DNA of 39,260 nucleotides from Pseudonocardia sp. CNS-139 (GTDB taxonomy: Bacteria > Actinomycetota > Actinomycetes > Mycobacteriales > Pseudonocardiaceae). The stretch is from contig MKJX01000210.1 of the NCBI GenBank assembly GCA_001942415.1, forward strand, positions 1 through 39,260. The letters are read 5' to 3'. The translations under genes and the position numbers were made by a program. This document shows, in pieces, positions 7,907 to 17,899 of this stretch; positions within the stretch are counted from its first letter, which is position 1, and each line of letters opens with the position of its first letter. Below the pieces are notes generated by a model that was not told where the DNA came from, searched no databases, and worked only from the letters and a program-made list of their open reading frames with translations.

Positions 7907-8257
7907 TCAGAGCTCGGCGAGCCCGACGGCGAGCGCCCCCAGCGCGAGCACGAGGAACGCGCCGGGCGCCGGGACGTGCGAGAACCAGCGGGCGCGCACG
8001 ACGGTGCCGAGTGCGGCGACGAAGTACAGGGCCAGCCCCGTGGCCGCGGCGATCCCGAGCGGCGGGACGGCGAGCCCGGCGAGCAACCCGACGCCGCCGG
8101 CCGTCTTGACCGCGCCCAGCCCGAACAGCCACGAGTGCGGCACACCGTATTTTGTCATGTTGTCGAGAACCCACTGGGCGCGGGCGAAGTCGATGATCCC
8201 CGCGGCGATGTTCACGGCCGCGGCCAGCCCGGTGACGAGCACAAACGCGAACGACAT
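7907..8257 (-). CDS. DoxX family membrane protein
   Basis: A 116-residue protein with four hydrophobic helices: FVLVTGLAAAVNIAAGIIDF, LFGLGAVKTAGGVGLLAGL, LGIAAATGLALYFVAALGTVV and GAFLVLALGALAVGL. The PHSWLFGLGAVKTAGGVGLL stretch is typical of the DoxX/DoxD-like family. Some members take part in thiol-oxidant or quinone-linked redox processes; a role here is not shown. It lies 30 bp after the ECF41 sigma gene on the same strand, so the two are probably co-transcribed, and DoxX-like proteins are recurrent neighbours of ECF41 sigma factors. Confidence 0.83.
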   Translation of the reverse strand: MSFAFVLVTGLAAAVNIAAGIIDFARAQWVLDNMTKYGVPHSWLFGLGAVKTAGGVGLLAGLAVPPLGIAAATGLALYFVAALGTVVRARWFSHVPAPGAFLVLALGALAVGLAEL

Positions 8258-8287
8258 GGTGGAACCGGTCTCCTGACGGGCGGTGGC

Positions 8288-9163
8288 TCAGCGGGTCAGC
8301 GCAGGCGACCGCCCGGCCCGCGCCAGCTTCTCGGGGTCGCGGACCAGGTAGAGCGTGCCCACCAGACCGCCGGCCGGCTCGATCACGAGGAGGCTGTCGG
8401 GCCGCCCGGCCGAGCCGAACAGCAGCGCCGGCAGGCCGTTGAACCGCCCGATCTCCACGCTCATGTCCGGGAGGCCGCGGCGGGCGGCGCCGGCGACGAA
8501 CCGCGCCACCCGTTCACGGCCGACGAGCGGCGAGCGGGGCACCGGGGCGCGGCCGCCGCCGTCGGCGAGCACGACGACGTCGGGCGCCATCAGGTCCATG
8601 AGCGACTGGATGTCGCCGGTCGTCGCCGCGGCCAGGAAGCGGTCGGCGATCTGCTGCGCGGCCTGCGGTCGCGGGTCGAACCGCTTCCGCCGGGCCTGCA
8701 CGTGCGACCGGGCCCGGTGCGCGATCTGCCGGACGGACTCCTCGGTCCGGCCGACGGCCTCCCCGATCTCGCGGTGGGCGAAGCCGAACACCTCGCGCAG
8801 CACGAAGACCGCGCGCTCGTCCGGCGTGAGCGTCTCCAGCAGGAGCAGCATCGCGATCGAGATCGACTCGGCCAGCACCGCGTCCTCGGCCGCGTCGGGC
8901 CCGGTGCGGATCGGTTCAGGCAGCCAGGCCCCGACGCAGTCCTCCCGCCGGCGCGCCCGGGCACGCAGCTGGTTCAGCGCCTGCCGGGTGACCACCTGCA
9001 CGAGGTACGCCCGCGGGTGCTCCACACCGACGGGATCGGCCGCGACCCAGCGCAGGTAGCTGTCCTGCAGCACGTCCTCGGCGTCGGCCGCGCTGCCGAG
9101 GATCTCGTACGCAACCGTGAACAGGAGCGCCCGATGCTCCGCGAACACCTCGTCGACCTGCAC
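8288..9163 (-). CDS. ECF41-type RNA polymerase sigma factor with SnoaL-like C-terminal domain
   Basis: A 291-residue protein. Residues ~1-165 carry sigma regions 2 (HRALLFTVAYEILGSAADAEDVLQDSYLRWV) and 4 (TLTPDERAVFVLREVFGFAHREIGEAVGRTEESVRQIAHRAR). The extra ~110-residue domain is SnoaL/NTF2-like and contains the ECF41 hallmark DGGG (VVLADGGGRAPVPRS). In this group the extension acts as a built-in regulator instead of a separate anti-sigma. GTG 9163 follows AGGGGG; longer starts upstream are less likely. A TGTCAC, the -35 half of the known ECF41 promoter, lies at 9224-9219, but its -10 partner is not convincing. Confidence 0.9.
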   Translation of the reverse strand: MQVDEVFAEHRALLFTVAYEILGSAADAEDVLQDSYLRWVAADPVGVEHPRAYLVQVVTRQALNQLRARARRREDCVGAWLPEPIRTGPDAAEDAVLAESISIAMLLLLETLTPDERAVFVLREVFGFAHREIGEAVGRTEESVRQIAHRARSHVQARRKRFDPRPQAAQQIADRFLAAATTGDIQSLMDLMAPDVVVLADGGGRAPVPRSPLVGRERVARFVAGAARRGLPDMSVEIGRFNGLPALLFGSAGRPDSLLVIEPAGGLVGTLYLVRDPEKLARAGRSPALTR

Positions 9164-9390
9164 TGCTGCCCCCTGCCCGACTGACGTCAGGCATAGGACA
9201 CCGACCACCCCACCAAGCGTGACAACCGCGTAGGGAGGCGCAGGTCACACTGCACGAGCAACTCGGAAGCCGAGACGCCGAGGAGCGGGAACCCGACAAA
9301 CCAGAAGCCGAGCGAAGCACAGAGCAAGAAACGATGCTCGCAGATCAGCGCGCCCGTCGGCGGGGGGTCCGGGGGGGCGAAGCCCTCCGG

Positions 9391-9471
9391 GCGGGGCCCG
9401 GGGGTTGCACCCCCGGAAGACACATCGGAACGAGCGAGGCGAGCGCGTTCCGCGAGCAAACCTCGCTACTC
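9391..9471. repeat. Degenerate first copy of the tandem palindromic repeat
   Basis: A partial copy sharing the layout of the two full units that follow: a G-run/C-run hairpin (CCGGGGGT/ACCCCCGG, 9398-9416), then GAAGACAC and a GAGCGCG...CGCGA tail. It is much less similar than the two full units are to each other. The stretch 9164-9390 before it holds the ECF41 upstream region and no gene that I can support. Confidence 0.55.
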
Positions 9472-9635
9472 GTGGACCCGGCGTGGCATCACAAGAACCG
9501 CCAGCCACCCAACCCGACCACCACCGATCGGGGTCCCGGGGCCGGCCCCGGCCGGGGTCTGGGGGTCGGACCCCCAGAAGACACGCGACGCCGGGAAGAG
9601 GTGAGCGCACCCCGCGAACGCGAGGCACCGATCCC
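9472..9635. repeat. Tandem 164-bp palindromic repeat, unit 1
   Basis: Begins GTGGACCCGGCGTGGCATCA and ends CACCGATCCC. It contains CGGGGCCGGCCCCG (9537-9550) and a perfect hairpin at 9558-9578 with 10-base arms (TCTGGGGGTC). It is almost identical to the next unit. Open frames through it change with each copy and look like nothing known, so I call it non-coding. Confidence 0.85.
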
Positions 9636-9800
9636 GTGGACCCGACGTGGCATCGCAAGGACCGTCAGCCACCCAACCCGACCACCATCGATCGGGGTCC
9701 GGGGGCCGGCCCCCGGCCGGGGTCTGGGGGTCGGACCCCCAGAAGACAGACGACGCCGGGAAGAGGTGAGCGCACTCCGCGAACGCGGTTCGCCGATCCG
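9636..9800. repeat. Tandem 164-bp palindromic repeat, unit 2
   Basis: Begins GTGGACCCGACGTGGCATCG and runs to the 3' end of the tRNA-Ala gene. By eye it is roughly 90% identical to unit 1, with single-base length changes in the G and C runs. The 10-base-arm hairpin is conserved at 9723-9743. Both units lie downstream of tRNA-Ala in its direction of transcription, so they may end or process the tRNA transcript. Confidence 0.85.
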
Positions 9801-9801
9801 G

Positions 9802-9874
9802 TGGAGACGAGGGGAATCGAACCCCTAACCCCCGCCTTGCAAAGGCGGTGCTCTGCCAATTGAGCTACGTCCCC
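9802..9874 (-). tRNA. alaT: tRNA-Ala (UGC)
   Basis: The complement reads GGGGACGTAGCTCAATTGGC..., with a seven-pair acceptor stem (GGGGACG/CGTCTCC, one G-T), the anticodon loop CTTTGCAAG giving anticodon TGC, the T loop GGTTCGATTCC and discriminator A. Length 73; CCA is not encoded. The partner tRNA-Ile lies 195 bp upstream, the conserved ileT-alaT pair after gyrA. Confidence 0.97.
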
Positions 9875-9878
9875 GTGC

Positions 9879-9899
9879 GAGCGGGGACGTTACCCGCTC
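9879..9899. promoter_or_regulatory. Hairpin and TAACGT promoter element between DLW-39 and tRNA-Ala
   Basis: GAGCGGG/CCCGCTC form a 7-bp stem with loop GACGTTA. On the minus strand the loop reads TAACGT (9892-9887), a possible -10 about 12 bases before the tRNA-Ala 5' end. It may end the DLW-39 message and start the tRNA. Confidence 0.35.
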
Positions 9900-9918
9900 G
9901 TGGCGGGCTGTGCCCGGC

Positions 9919-10032
9919 TCAGTTCTTGGTGGCCTCGTGCCACAGGTCGTTCTCGGTGCGCGAGGCGCGGACCTTGGCGAAGACCAGCGCACCCGCAGCC
10001 AGCGCGACGACGACGGCGATGAGCTTCTTCAT
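9919..10032 (-). CDS. DLW-39 family small protein
   Basis: A 37-residue protein: an N-terminal MKKLIAVVVALAAGALVFA membrane or signal-like helix, then KVRASRTENDLWHEATKN with the DLW motif that names this actinobacterial family. It is usually found, as here, by the tRNA-Ile/tRNA-Ala pair near gyrA. The family's function is unknown; a single-span membrane micro-protein is the likely form. A weak AGGA lies upstream of the ATG. It is easily missed because of its size. Confidence 0.85.
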   Translation of the reverse strand: MKKLIAVVVALAAGALVFAKVRASRTENDLWHEATKN

Positions 10033-10068
10033 GCGGATCACGTCCTACCTATCGGGAGTGACGGGGAG

Positions 10069-10142
10069 TGGGCCCAGCTGGATTTGAACCAGCGACCTCG
10101 TCGTTATCAGCGACGCGCTCTAACCAACTGAGCTATGGGCCC
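10069..10142 (-). tRNA. ileT: tRNA-Ile (GAU)
   Basis: The complement starts GGGCCCATAGCTCAGTTGG and has anticodon loop CTGATAA (anticodon GAT), T loop GGTTCAAATCC, acceptor pairs GGGCCCA/TGGGCCC and discriminator A. Length 74. It follows DUF3566 as in other actinobacteria. Confidence 0.97.
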
Positions 10143-10156
10143 CCGCGGTGAGGACG

Positions 10157-10187
10157 AGGCTACCCCAGCGCCCTCGACCGCCTTCAA
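10157..10187 (-). promoter_or_regulatory. Candidate tRNA-Ile promoter
   Basis: On the minus strand TTGAAG (10187-10182) and TAGCCT (10162-10157) are 19 bases apart, slightly long. The -10 ends 14 bases before the tRNA 5' end. Confidence 0.45.
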
Positions 10188-10203
10188 CCGGATACCCCGG
10201 CCC

Positions 10204-11217
10204 TCAGTCCCGCTCGGACAGCGTGACCTCGATGCCGCCGACCAGGTCGGCCGACACGTTGTAGACGAACGCACCGACCGTGACGGCCACGGCGAACAGC
10301 AGGCTGTTGATCGCGCCGATCACCGCGGCGAAGCCGAAGACCCGGCCGGCGCTGATCAGCGGGCTGCCGCCGGCGCCTCGCCCGACACGAGGTCGGCGTA
10401 GGTGCCGTTGAGCCGGTCCCAGACGCCCATGCCGTCGAGCACGCCGTACAGGACGCCGACCGCGACCAGCCAGATGAAGAACAGCACCACGGCCAGCACC
10501 AGACCGAGCTTGAGCATCGACCACGGGTCCAGCCGCTTGAGCTGCAGCGCGGCCTGGCGCGGCGGCCGGTTGCGCACAGCGCGCACCCAGGGCCGCCCTC
10601 GGAGCCCTTGCCGGACGGCGCCTGGCCGCCGGCACGCGGGTCCTCACCGGGCCGGGCCGGCGGTTCGAGGAACGCGGTGGGGCCCTCCTCGAGCAGACCC
10701 CCGATCCCGGGCTCGGGTGCGGGCGGGCGCAGCGGTGGGGCCGCCTCCGGACCGGGCATCCGGTGCCACGGCGGCGGGACGGCTGCCTCCGGGCCGGGGC
10801 CGGGCACCGGGCCGGGCGCCGGCTCGGGAGCCCGCGGGGCCGGGGACGGGCGCGCCGGCCACTGCTGCTCGGCCGGCGGCGCGGGCGGGTGCGGGCCCGC
10901 GCCGTTGCTGCCGGGCACTTGGCGACGGGCTCGTGGGCCTGGCCGACCGTCGGCAGCCGCAGCTCGGCGGTGGGTGCGTCGGCACCGGCCGGCACCGCCG
11001 GGGTCGACGGCGGCGGCACGGGCTGCGCCGCGGGCTCCGGCGTGCCGTTCGCCGACCCGTTCGCGACACCGTTGGCAGTGCCGTTGCCCACGGTGCCGGT
11101 GCCGGGCGCGGCCGGCTCCTCCGGGACGGCGGCCGGGGCCGGAGCCGCGGCCTGCCCGCCGGTGGCCACCGGTACGCGGCCGTCGGGCTCGTCCGGTGTG
11201 CTCGTCGTGTCGTTCAC
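10204..11217 (-). CDS. DUF3566 membrane protein (three frame breaks)
   Basis: The N-terminal ~200 residues are a Pro/Ala/Gly-rich, probably disordered cytoplasmic tail (MNDTTSTPDEPDGRVPV...). The C-terminal DUF3566 domain has two membrane helices: LDPWSMLKLGLVLAVVLFFIWL...VLYGVLDGMGVWDRLNGTYADLV and VFGFAAVIGAINSLLFAVAVTVGAFVYNVSADLVGGIEVTLSERD. Breaks near 10920 (AAGGTGCCC), 10585 (a G run) and 10375 (GCGGCCGG) are each repaired by one base. GTG 11217 follows GAGGAG. It is the equivalent of Rv0007, directly downstream of gyrA. Function is unknown. Confidence 0.88.
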   Translation of the reverse strand: MNDTTSTPDEPDGRVPVATGGQAAAPAPAAVPEEPAAPGTGTVGNGTANGVANGSANGTPEPAAQPVPPPSTPAVPAGADAPTAELRLPTVGQAHEPVAKCPAATARARTRPRRRPSSSGRRARPRPRGLPSRRPARCPAPARRQPSRRRGTGCPVRRRPHRCARPHPSPGSGVCSRRAPPRSSNRRPGPVRTRVPAARRRPARAPRAALGARCAQPAAAPGRAAAQAAGPVVDAQARSGAGRGAVLHLAGRGRRPVRRARRHGRLGPAQRHLRRPRVGRGAGGSPLISAGRVFGFAAVIGAINSLLFAVAVTVGAFVYNVSADLVGGIEVTLSERD

Positions 11218-11275
11218 GCGGTGAACGTCTCCTCAGGACCTGGTGGCGTGACCGCTGCGCCGATCGGAGGACCGA

Positions 11276-13771
11276 TCAGTGCACCGTCGGGTCGTCCGAG
11301 TCGTCCTCGGCGTTACGCGCGACCGCCAGCAGCGTGGCGCTGTCGCCGAGGTTCATCAGCCGGACTCCCTTCGTCTGGCGGCCCGCCTTCCGCACCTCGC
11401 GGGCCGACGTACGGATCACCCCGCCGGTCGAGGTGATCGCGTACAGCTCGTCGTCGATCCCGACGATGAGCGCGCCGACCAGAGTGCCACGCGACGGTCG
11501 TACTGGATGGTCAGAACACCCTTGCCACCCCGGCCCTGCACCGGATAGTCCTCGATCGGTGTGCGCTTGGCGTACCCGCCGGCCGTCGCGACAAGCACGA
11601 ACGTCTCGGGCAGCACGACGCCGAGCGAGAGCAGCCGGTCGCCCGCGTGAACCGCATCCCCAGCACGCCGGACGTGGCGCGGCCCATGGGGCGCAGCACC
11701 TCGTCGCTGGCGGTGAAGCGGATCGACTGGCCCTCGGCCGACACGAGCAGCAGGTCGTCCTCGGCCGAGCACAGCACGGCGCCGACCAGCTCGTCGTCCT
11801 CGCGCAGGTTGATGCCGATCAGACCGCCCGTGCGGTTGGAGTCGAAGTCGGTGAGCCGCGACTTCTTCACCAGACCGCTTCTCGTCGCGAGGACGAGATA
11901 CGGCGCGGCCTGGTAGTCCTTGATCTGCATGACCTGGGCGATGTGCTCGTCCGGCTGGAACGCGAGCAGGTTCGCGACGTGCTGGCCGCGGGCGCTGCGG
12001 TTGCCTCCGGCAGCTCGTACGCCTTCAGCCGGTAGACCCGCCCCTTGTTGGTGAAGAAGAGCATCCAGTCGTGGGTGGAGCACACGAAGAAGTGGGCGAC
12101 GATGTCGTCCTGCTTCAGCTGCGCGCCCTGCACACCCTTGCCGCCGCGCTTCTGCGCCCGGTAGAGGTCGGTCTTGGTGCGCTTCGCGTAGCCGGTCTGC
12201 GTGATCGTGACGACCACGTCCTCGACCGCGATGAGGTCCTCGTTGGTGACGTCGCCGTCGTCGGCCACGATCCGCGTGCGGCGGTCGTCGCCGTGCTTCT
12301 CGACGATCTCGGTGAGCTCGTCGCGCACGATCGTGCGCTGCCGCTCCGGCCGGGCGAGGATGTCCTCGAGGTCGGCGATGATCTGCTCGATCTCGGCCAG
12401 CTCGTCGACGATCTTCTGGCGCTCCAGCGCGGCGAGCCGGCGCAGCTGCATGTCGAGGATGGCCTGGGCCTGGATCTCGTCGACGTCGAGCAGCTCCATC
12501 AGGCCCGACCGCGCGACCTCGACCGTCTCGGCGCCCGGATCAGCGCGATGACCTCGTCGAGCGCGTCGAGCGCCTTGACGTAGCCGCGCAGGATGTGGGC
12601 CCGCTCCTCGGCCTTGCGCAGCCGGTAGCGGGTGCGCCGGACGATGACGTCGATCTGGTGGCGGATGTAGTGCCGGACCACCTGGTCGAGCCGCAGGGTG
12701 CGCGGCACCCCGTCGACCAGCGCCAGCATGTTGACGCCGAACCCGTACTGCAGCTGGGTGTGCTTGTACAGGTTGTTCAGCACGACCTTGGCGACCGCGT
12801 CCCGCTTGAGCGTGAACACGATCCGCATGCCGATGCGGTCGGACGACTCGTCGTTGATCTCGGAGATGCCGTTGAGCTTGCCGTCGCGGACATCGAGGCG
12901 ATGGACTCGATCAGGTTGTCCGGGTTGACCTGGTAGGGCAGCTCGGAGACGACGAGGATCGTGCGGCCCTTCGCGTCCTCCTCGACCTCGACCACGGCAC
13001 GCATCCGCACCGAGCCGCGGCCGGTGCGGTAGGCCTGCTCGATCCCGTCGCGGCCGACGATGAGGCCGTGGGTCGGGAAGTCCGGGCCCTTGATCCGCTC
13101 CATGAGCGCGGCCAGGAGCTCCTCGTCGGACACCTCCGGGTTCTCCAGCGCCCAGACGATCCCGGCGCCGACCTCGCGCAGGTTGTGCGGGGGGATGTTG
13201 GTGGCCATCCCGACCGCGATGCCGACGCTGCCGTTGATCAGCAGGTTCGCACCCGCGACGGCAGGACCTCCGGCTCCTGCGTGCGGCCGTCGTAGTTGTC
13301 GAGGAAGTCGACGGTGTCCTCGTCGATGTCCTGCAGCATCGCCATCGCGAGCGGCGAGAGGCGGCACTCCGTGTACCGCATGGCCGCCGCCGGGTCGTTG
13401 CCGCGGGACCCGAAGTTGCCCTGCCCGTCGATCAGCGGGTAGCGCATCGCCCACGGCTGCGCGAGCCGGACGAGCGCGTCGTAGATCGGGCTGTCGCCGT
13501 GCGGGTGGTAGTTGCCCATCACCTCGCCGACGACGCGGGCGCACTTGACGTAGGAGCGGTCCGGCCGGAAGCCGTTCTCCCCCATCGAGTAGAGGATGCG
13601 CCGGTGCACCGGCTTGAGCCCGTCCTCGACCAGGGGCAGTGCCCGGCCGACGATCACGCTCATCGCGTAGTCGATGTAGGAGCGCTGCATCTCCTGCTGG
13701 ATGTCGACCGGTTCGGTGCGGTCGCCTCCACCGCCGGTCGGCGGGATCGCAGGGTCCAGGGTGTCGGTCAC
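11276..13771 (-). CDS. gyrA: DNA gyrase subunit A (six frame breaks)
   Basis: The DNA-cutting subunit of gyrase, about 833 residues after repair. Seen: the winged-helix region with catalytic Tyr133 (MRYTECRL); the quinolone region HPHGDSPIYDALVRLAQPW; the coiled-coil/tower region with LRRLAALERQKIVDELAEIE; C-terminal beta-pinwheel blades with a GyrA-box-like QKRGGKGVQG and the blade YPVQGRGGKGVLTI. Breaks lie near 13257, 12893, 12533, 12003, 11645 and 11490; every one is fixed by one added G on the coding strand. GTG 13771 follows AAGAAGGAC. It lies 43 bp after gyrB in the same direction. Confidence 0.95.
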
Positions 13772-13814
13772 GGAAGTCCTTCTTCAGCTCGTGCGGATCG
13801 GGGGTTCGGACGGC

Positions 13815-15792
<1,978 letters not shown>

Positions 15793-15900
15793 GGGCTGCC
15801 TGTCTCCTCGCCACGACGGCCCGCCGCGGACGCGCACACGCGCCCCCCGCTTCGGAGCCTCTCGACCGGGCGATCGGGGTGCGCCCGGAACACACCCTCC

Positions 15901-15906
15901 ATCATA
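15901..15906 (-). promoter_or_regulatory. Candidate -10 of the gyrBA promoter
   Basis: TATGAT (complement of ATCATA) is a near-consensus -10 about 110 bases before the gyrB start, in the 286-bp gap after DUF721. No good -35 is visible. Nothing else in the gap is supportable. Confidence 0.5.
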
Positions 15907-16078
15907 CCGGGGAGGTCGGGCAGAAACGCGTCTAGGACACCCCTGGAGTGGCCTCAGAACGCCGATTCGTGATGCGGACGAGTCGGATCGGCTCCCCCGG
16001 GGGTGCGAACGGCCTCCGGGGCCGTCACAGCGCTCTGATTCGCCGCCAGCCGTGCCGTTACCACCCTGACGGGTGGTA

Positions 16079-16729
16079 TCAGCCGTATGTGTCGCGCGGA
16101 CCGCGCCCGCGCACGTGCCGCGGACCGTGCCGCCAGCTCGGCCCCGACGGCCCGACGACCCGGATCCGGCGCACGACGTCCTTCCCGACGGCGCCGGCGA
16201 GCCGGCCGAGCAGCTGGCGCTGCAACGTGCGCAGCTGGGTGGCCCACGCCGTGGACTCGGCCTGCAGCACGAGCTCGCCGTCGCGCAGCGAGATGGGCGT
16301 GCAGTGGTCGGCGATCTCCGGCCCGACGAGGTGCGGCCAGCGGCCGAGCACGGTCGCGTCGGTCAGGCGCGGCGACCACCCGCGGTCGAGCGCCACCCGC
16401 GAGACGAGCCGGCCGAACGGCTGCGGGTCGCGGTCGTCCGGGCCCGGTCCGGACCAGCGGCGGCGGCGACCTCGGGGGTTGCTCGGCTTGCGGCCCTGCA
16501 TCTCCGCGGTGCGCCGCGACGCGCGTTCCGCGGACGCCTCGCGGGCCGCCCGCAGCGCCTCGCGGGCGAGATCCGAACCCCGGCTGCGCCCGGCGGTCAA
16601 GCCCTCGTCATCCCCAGGGTTGGGGACAGACTCACCCGATCGAGCTGCGGCGGACGGTTCTCGAGGGACGGCGGGCGGTCGTTTTGGCTCGTCATCACCA
16701 GCAGGACCGAAGTTATCCACAGTATCCAC
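16079..16729 (-). CDS. dciA: DUF721 protein, DciA-type helicase loader
   Basis: 216 residues. The N-terminal half is charged and disordered; the DUF721 domain is at ~130-200: GRLVSRVALDRGWSPRLTDATVLGRWPHLVGPEIADHCTPISLRDGELVLQAESTAWATQLRTLQRQLLGRLAG, a K-homology-like fold. DUF721 proteins include DciA, the ancestral loader or operator of the replicative helicase DnaB. It is the Rv0004 equivalent between recF and gyrB. Start GTG 16729 is uncertain because DnaA boxes overlap it. The gap to recF is 24 bp. Confidence 0.85.
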   Translation of the reverse strand: MDTVDNFGPAGDDEPKRPPAVPREPSAAARSGESVPNPGDDEGLTAGRSRGSDLAREALRAAREASAERASRRTAEMQGRKPSNPRGRRRRWSGPGPDDRDPQPFGRLVSRVALDRGWSPRLTDATVLGRWPHLVGPEIADHCTPISLRDGELVLQAESTAWATQLRTLQRQLLGRLAGAVGKDVVRRIRVVGPSGPSWRHGPRHVRGRGPRDTYG

Positions 16730-16742
16730 AGTGTTGTCCCCA
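16713..16742. promoter_or_regulatory. Three adjacent DnaA boxes at the recF/dciA junction
   Basis: On the plus strand: TTATCCACA (16713-16721, perfect), GTATCCACA (16722-16730, 8/9) and TTGTCCCCA (16734-16742, 8/9). They are almost back to back and cover the dciA start. A DnaA-responsive control site or a titration site is possible. Confidence 0.6.
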
Positions 16743-16753
16743 GGTGTCCGGTA

Positions 16754-17896
16754 TCACAGGGAGCGCCCTGACGTGGCCTGTTCCGGGAGCCGCTCGACGA
16801 GGCCGCCGCCCACCGCGAACCGGGCGCCGTCGAGGCCGTCCGGCACGTCCTCGGCCACCGCGGCGGTGATCAGGACCTGCTCGGCGCGCTCGGCGACCGC
16901 AGCCAGCGCCGTGCGGCGGCGGGAGTCCAGCTCGGCGAACACGTCGTCGAGCACGAGCACCGGCTCGACGTCGTCGGCGCACAGCAGCCGGTACGACGCG
17001 AGCCGCAGCGCGAGCGCGAGCGCCCACGACTCGCCGTGGCTCGCGTAGCCCTTCGCCGGCCCCTCGCCGAGCCGCAGCTCCAGGTCGTCGCGGTGTGGCC
17101 CGACCAGGCAGACGCCGCGCTCCACCTCCTGGCGGCGCACCCGCGACAGCTCGTCGAGCAGCAGCGCCTCCAGCTCCGCGGCCGTACCGGGCAGCTCGCC
17201 CTCGACGCTCGACCGGTAACCCAGCGAGACGGGGTCCGACGTCGGCGCGACCTCGCCGAACGCCTCGGCCCCGAGCGGCGCGATCGCCGCCACCAGCTCC
17301 AGCCGGCCGGCCAGCAGCGCGCTCCCGTGCCGCGCCAGGTGCCCGTCCCAGACGTCGAGGGTGCTCAGGTCGCCACCGCGGGCGCCGGCGCGCGCCGTCT
17401 TGAGCAGCGCCGAACGCTGCCGCAGCACCCGCTCGTAGTCCGAGCGCACGGCCGCGTACCGCGGGAACCGCGACACGAGCAGGTCGTCGAGGAACCTGCG
17501 GCGCTCGCCGGGGTCGCCGCGCACGAGCGCGAGGTCCTCCGGCGCGAACAGCACGGTCCGCAGGATGCCCAGCACGTCACGCGGCCTGCTCACCGGCGCG
17601 CGGTTGACCCGCGCCCGGTTGGCCCGGCCCGGCGTGATCTCCACCTCCACCGCGAGCTCCCGCCCGCGGTGCGCCACCAGCCCGCGCACGACCGCCCGCT
17701 CGGCGCCGCGCCGGACCAGCGGGGCGTCCGTCGCGACGCGGTGCGAGCCGAGCGTCGCCAGGTACCCGGCCGCCTCGACGAGGTTGGTCTTCCCGACCCC
17801 GTTCGGGCCGACGAGCACGGTGACGCCCGGCTCCAGCTCCAGCTCGGCGCTCTCCCACGAGCGGAAGTCGCTGACGGCGAGCCGCCGCAGGTGCAC
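16754..17896 (-). CDS. recF: DNA replication and repair protein RecF
   Basis: A 380-residue SMC-like ATPase that helps load RecA at gaps. Seen: MHLRRLAVSDFRSWESAELEL, Walker A VGPNGVGKTNLVEA near residue 33, FAPEDLALVRGDPGERRRFLDDLL, the PHRDDLEL motif, a Q/signature-like YASHGESWALALALRLASY and Walker B PVLVLDDVFAELD. The frame is intact. GTG 17896 lies 3 bp after the gnd stop, so it probably shares a message with gnd. The order dnaN-gnd-recF-DUF721 is frequent in actinobacteria. Confidence 0.95.
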   Translation of the reverse strand: MHLRRLAVSDFRSWESAELELEPGVTVLVGPNGVGKTNLVEAAGYLATLGSHRVATDAPLVRRGAERAVVRGLVAHRGRELAVEVEITPGRANRARVNRAPVSRPRDVLGILRTVLFAPEDLALVRGDPGERRRFLDDLLVSRFPRYAAVRSDYERVLRQRSALLKTARAGARGGDLSTLDVWDGHLARHGSALLAGRLELVAAIAPLGAEAFGEVAPTSDPVSLGYRSSVEGELPGTAAELEALLLDELSRVRRQEVERGVCLVGPHRDDLELRLGEGPAKGYASHGESWALALALRLASYRLLCADDVEPVLVLDDVFAELDSRRRTALAAVAERAEQVLITAAVAEDVPDGLDGARFAVGGGLVERLPEQATSGRSL

Positions 17897-17899
17897 CGC

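Noticed and set aside
9391..9800. CRISPR array
   Set aside because: Unit length of 164 bp, no short repeat-spacer pattern and no cas genes.
9187..9863. Several open frames of 64-164 residues across the tandem repeat
   Set aside because: They follow the repeat in different frames, have no recognisable domain, and come from stop-poor high-GC sequence.
9802..9874. tRNA-Ala as an integration site for a mobile element
   Set aside because: No integrase, no phage genes and no duplicated tRNA 3' end; the neighbouring repeats do not copy the tRNA.
11276..13771. Programmed ribosomal frameshifting or pseudogene decay in gyrA
   Set aside because: Six separate breaks in an essential gene, with no slippery site pattern, and the same type of break in many other essential genes; sequence error is simpler.
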